A stretch of DNA of 7,884 nt from Candidatus Margulisiibacteriota bacterium (GTDB lineage: Bacteria > Margulisbacteria > WOR-1 > JAKLHX01): contig JAKLHX010000047.1 in the NCBI GenBank assembly GCA_022709925.1, positions 1 to 7,884 of the forward strand, in the 5' to 3' direction. Both the position numbers and the translations under genes were made by a program. Under the pieces are notes generated by a model. The model had not been told where the DNA came from. It saw only the letters and a list, made by a program, of their open reading frames with translations, and did not search any database. Below, in pieces: positions 6,277 to 7,884 of the stretch (positions are counted from its first letter, which is position 1; every line of letters starts with the position of its first letter).

Positions 6277-6897
6277 ATGTTCCAACTTATAGGAATACTT
6301 ATAGTTGCATTGATTATAATCACTTCAATAATCGCCCATGAGTATATGCATGGTCTGTTTGCGGATAAATTTGGCGATTCAACGCCGAGAGTGTTCGGAC
6401 GGTTGTCTCTCAATCCTTTGGTGCATTTGGATCCTGTCGGGACCATACTTCCCGTACTGTTGATGGTCAGCGGTATGCCGTTTGTTTTTGGCTGGGCCAA
6501 GCCGGTCCCGATAAATCCGAATAATTTCAGGGATCCTGACAAGGATATGGCAATCGTCGGTCTTGCCGGGCCGCTGGCAAATTTTACCATTGCGGTGGTT
6601 TTTTCCGTACTAATGAAAATGATCCCTTTCCCCGGAGGGGATATTGGGGGGACTATTTTGATGATATTCAGGAATATAGTGATTTTCAACATCATGCTCG
6701 GGGTGTTTAATCTTATTCCGATACCTCCTCTTGACGGGTCAAGACTGCTCAGAATGTTCCTTCCTTATGATGCTGCTAGAGCATATGATTCTATGGAACC
6801 TTACGGCATCTATATCATAATGTTATTGCTGGTTTTCGGCGGGTTTTCCGATATTTTACTCAGGATTGTGAATTTTATTTCTGGATTTATGGTCTGA
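6277..6897 (+). CDS. Site-2 protease family (M50) membrane metalloprotease
   Basis: This is an integral membrane zinc protease of the S2P/M50 type, whose members cleave within or next to transmembrane helices. The HExxH motif is HEYMH (21-25), at the end of the first hydrophobic helix (4-20). The partner motif FNLIPIPPLDGSRLL (144-158) carries D153, the third zinc ligand of the family. Further hydrophobic segments lie near 54-72, 92-116, 125-148 and 174-200. The PVPINPNNFRDPDKD block (77-90) and GLAGPLANF (95-103) are typical of the small bacterial homologues. At 206 aa it is the minimal form, without PDZ or CBS domains, so its target cannot be inferred. It starts 2 nt after xerD and ends 6 nt before folC. 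Small M50 proteins of this type are common next to housekeeping genes, and their substrates are generally unknown. Confidence 0.92.
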   Translation: MFQLIGILIVALIIITSIIAHEYMHGLFADKFGDSTPRVFGRLSLNPLVHLDPVGTILPVLLMVSGMPFVFGWAKPVPINPNNFRDPDKDMAIVGLAGPLANFTIAVVFSVLMKMIPFPGGDIGGTILMIFRNIVIFNIMLGVFNLIPIPPLDGSRLLRMFLPYDAARAYDSMEPYGIYIIMLLLVFGGFSDILLRIVNFISGFMV

Positions 6898-6903
6898 TGA
6901 GCG

Positions 6904-7884
6904 ATGGAATACCAAGCATCGATAAAATATCTTGAGTCCTTCTGGAAGTTCGGCATAAAGCTCGGCCTGGACAGGATGGAGCATCTTCTCTTTGTTTTAG
7001 GAGATCCCCACAAAAAGTTCAAGTCTATACATGTGGCAGGCACCAACGGTAAAGGGTCCGTGTGCGCGATGACGGCTTCTGTCCTCAAAGAAGCAGGCTA
7101 TAGGACGGGGCTTTATACTTCCCCTCACTTGGTGGACTACACGGAGCGGATAAGGATCAACGGACGCGACATCTCCAAAAAAAAGTTCGCGGTATTGGTC
7201 CGGGATGTCCGCAGCGCGATCAGAACAAAATACGTAAAAAAAGAACTGCCGACCGAGTTCGAGATACTTACTGCCGCTGCTTTTCTCTGTTTTGCAAGAG
7301 ATAAGGTCGATATCGCCGTTATAGAAACGGGCCTTGGCGGAAGGCTGGATTCCACCAATGTCATTTCTCCGGAAGTCTGTGCAATAACGAATATATCTCT
7401 TGATCATTGTAGTATACTCGGTCATACCGTAAAAGCCATAGCGGCGGAAAAAGCAGGGATAATAAAGAGGAACGTTCCTCTTGTGACAGCCGTATCTAAA
7501 GGGACTGCTTATGACGTAATAAGAAAAAAGTGCGCCGGGAATAATGCGGCGCTCATCAAGGTCGGGGCTCCCGATGTTAAAAGGCTTTCTGTCCCGTTCT
7601 ACGGTGAGCATCAGAAAGAGAACGCGGCAGTTTGTCTCGGCATCATTTCCGTATTAAAGTCTAAAGGTTTTAAAATATCTTCGACATCTGTCCGTAGAGG
7701 AGTGAAGAACGCTAAGTGGCCTGCCAGATTCCAGGTGATAGGCAAGGACCCTATGATCGTGATCGACGGGGCGCATAATCCGTCAGGCATGTGCTATCTC
7801 TCTCTCGAGTTGAAAAGGATAAAAAAAAACAAGCTTTGTGTTGTTCTTGGATTGCTCAGGGACAAAGATTATAAAAAGATGTGC
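6904..7884 (+). CDS. folC: Folylpolyglutamate/dihydrofolate synthase FolC (partial)
   Basis: FolC is a Mur-ligase-type ATP-dependent enzyme that adds glutamate to dihydropteroate and/or to folates. 327 codons are visible and the frame is still open at the window edge; the family is usually about 420-450 aa, so roughly the last quarter is missing. Motifs in order are: FGIKLGLDRM (16-25), P-loop GTNGKGS (46-52), YTSPHLVDYTERIRING (71-87), TEFEILTAAAF (118-128), ETGLGGRLDSTN (141-152), ISLDH (164-168), LGHTVKAIAAEKAGIIK (172-188) with the lysine that is carbamylated in the family (K183), WPARFQ (272-277) and DGAHNP (288-293). ATG 6904 gives the family-like N-terminus; the ATG at 6897 is out of frame. 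Only a weak GATGAG precedes it, overlapping the M50 stop, so translation is probably coupled. Whether it is bifunctional cannot be decided without the C-terminus and a genome check for folP partners. Confidence 0.95.
   Translation, partial: MEYQASIKYLESFWKFGIKLGLDRMEHLLFVLGDPHKKFKSIHVAGTNGKGSVCAMTASVLKEAGYRTGLYTSPHLVDYTERIRINGRDISKKKFAVLVRDVRSAIRTKYVKKELPTEFEILTAAAFLCFARDKVDIAVIETGLGGRLDSTNVISPEVCAITNISLDHCSILGHTVKAIAAEKAGIIKRNVPLVTAVSKGTAYDVIRKKCAGNNAALIKVGAPDVKRLSVPFYGEHQKENAAVCLGIISVLKSKGFKISSTSVRRGVKNAKWPARFQVIGKDPMIVIDGAHNPSGMCYLSLELKRIKKNKLCVVLGLLRDKDYKKMC

Noticed and set aside
6054..6695. Long open reading frame (213 aa) on the minus strand
   Set aside because: It lies antisense across the xerD/M50 junction. 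Both + strand genes have full family motifs, so this frame is a shadow of their codon usage.
6897..6899. ATG overlapping the M50 stop (ATGA) as the folC start
   Set aside because: It is out of frame with the FolC coding sequence. The in-frame start is ATG 6904.

Overview
The window is a densely packed bacterial chromosome segment with every gene on the + strand and no intergenic gap longer than 64 nt. It shows moderate GC, frequent ATA isoleucine and AGG arginine codons, an anaerobe-style short ThiC, and mostly weak or absent Shine-Dalgarno sequences. This gives the flavour of an uncultured candidate-phylum bacterium. An Omnitrophota-like lineage is my guess, but nothing here proves the phylum.

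Layout: (1) the last 38 codons of an unidentified gene (1-119). (2) thiC, HMP-P synthase of thiamine biosynthesis (146-1369). (3) Two genes I cannot assign to any family: a 342-aa protein carrying an HExxH metallopeptidase-like motif (1434-2462) and a 284-aa protein with no recognisable motif (2506-3360). (4) thiL, thiamine-monophosphate kinase (3383-4282). (5) An M20 family PepT-like metallopeptidase (4276-5400). (6) A XerD-type tyrosine recombinase (5405-6274). (7) A small site-2-protease-type (M50) membrane metalloprotease (6277-6897). (8) folC, folylpolyglutamate/dihydrofolate synthase, cut by the window end (6904-7884).

From thiL to folC the genes overlap or sit within 2 to 6 nt of each other, so they look like one translationally coupled operon mixing cofactor biosynthesis (ThiL, FolC), peptide or protein turnover (M20, M50) and chromosome dimer resolution (XerD). 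A near-perfect extended -10 element (TGCTATAAT, 3368-3376) lies 6 nt upstream of the thiL ATG. Transcription from it would begin at or next to the start codon, so the operon is probably headed by a leaderless mRNA. thiC and thiL carry out separate steps of the same pathway, but are separated here by the two unassigned genes, the second of which appears to have its own promoter and the best ribosome binding site in the window.

I see no CRISPR array, tRNA, rRNA, insertion sequence, attachment site or recognisable riboswitch. The unknown pair between thiC and thiL is the best candidate for undescribed biology. The recognisable genes are ordinary housekeeping functions.
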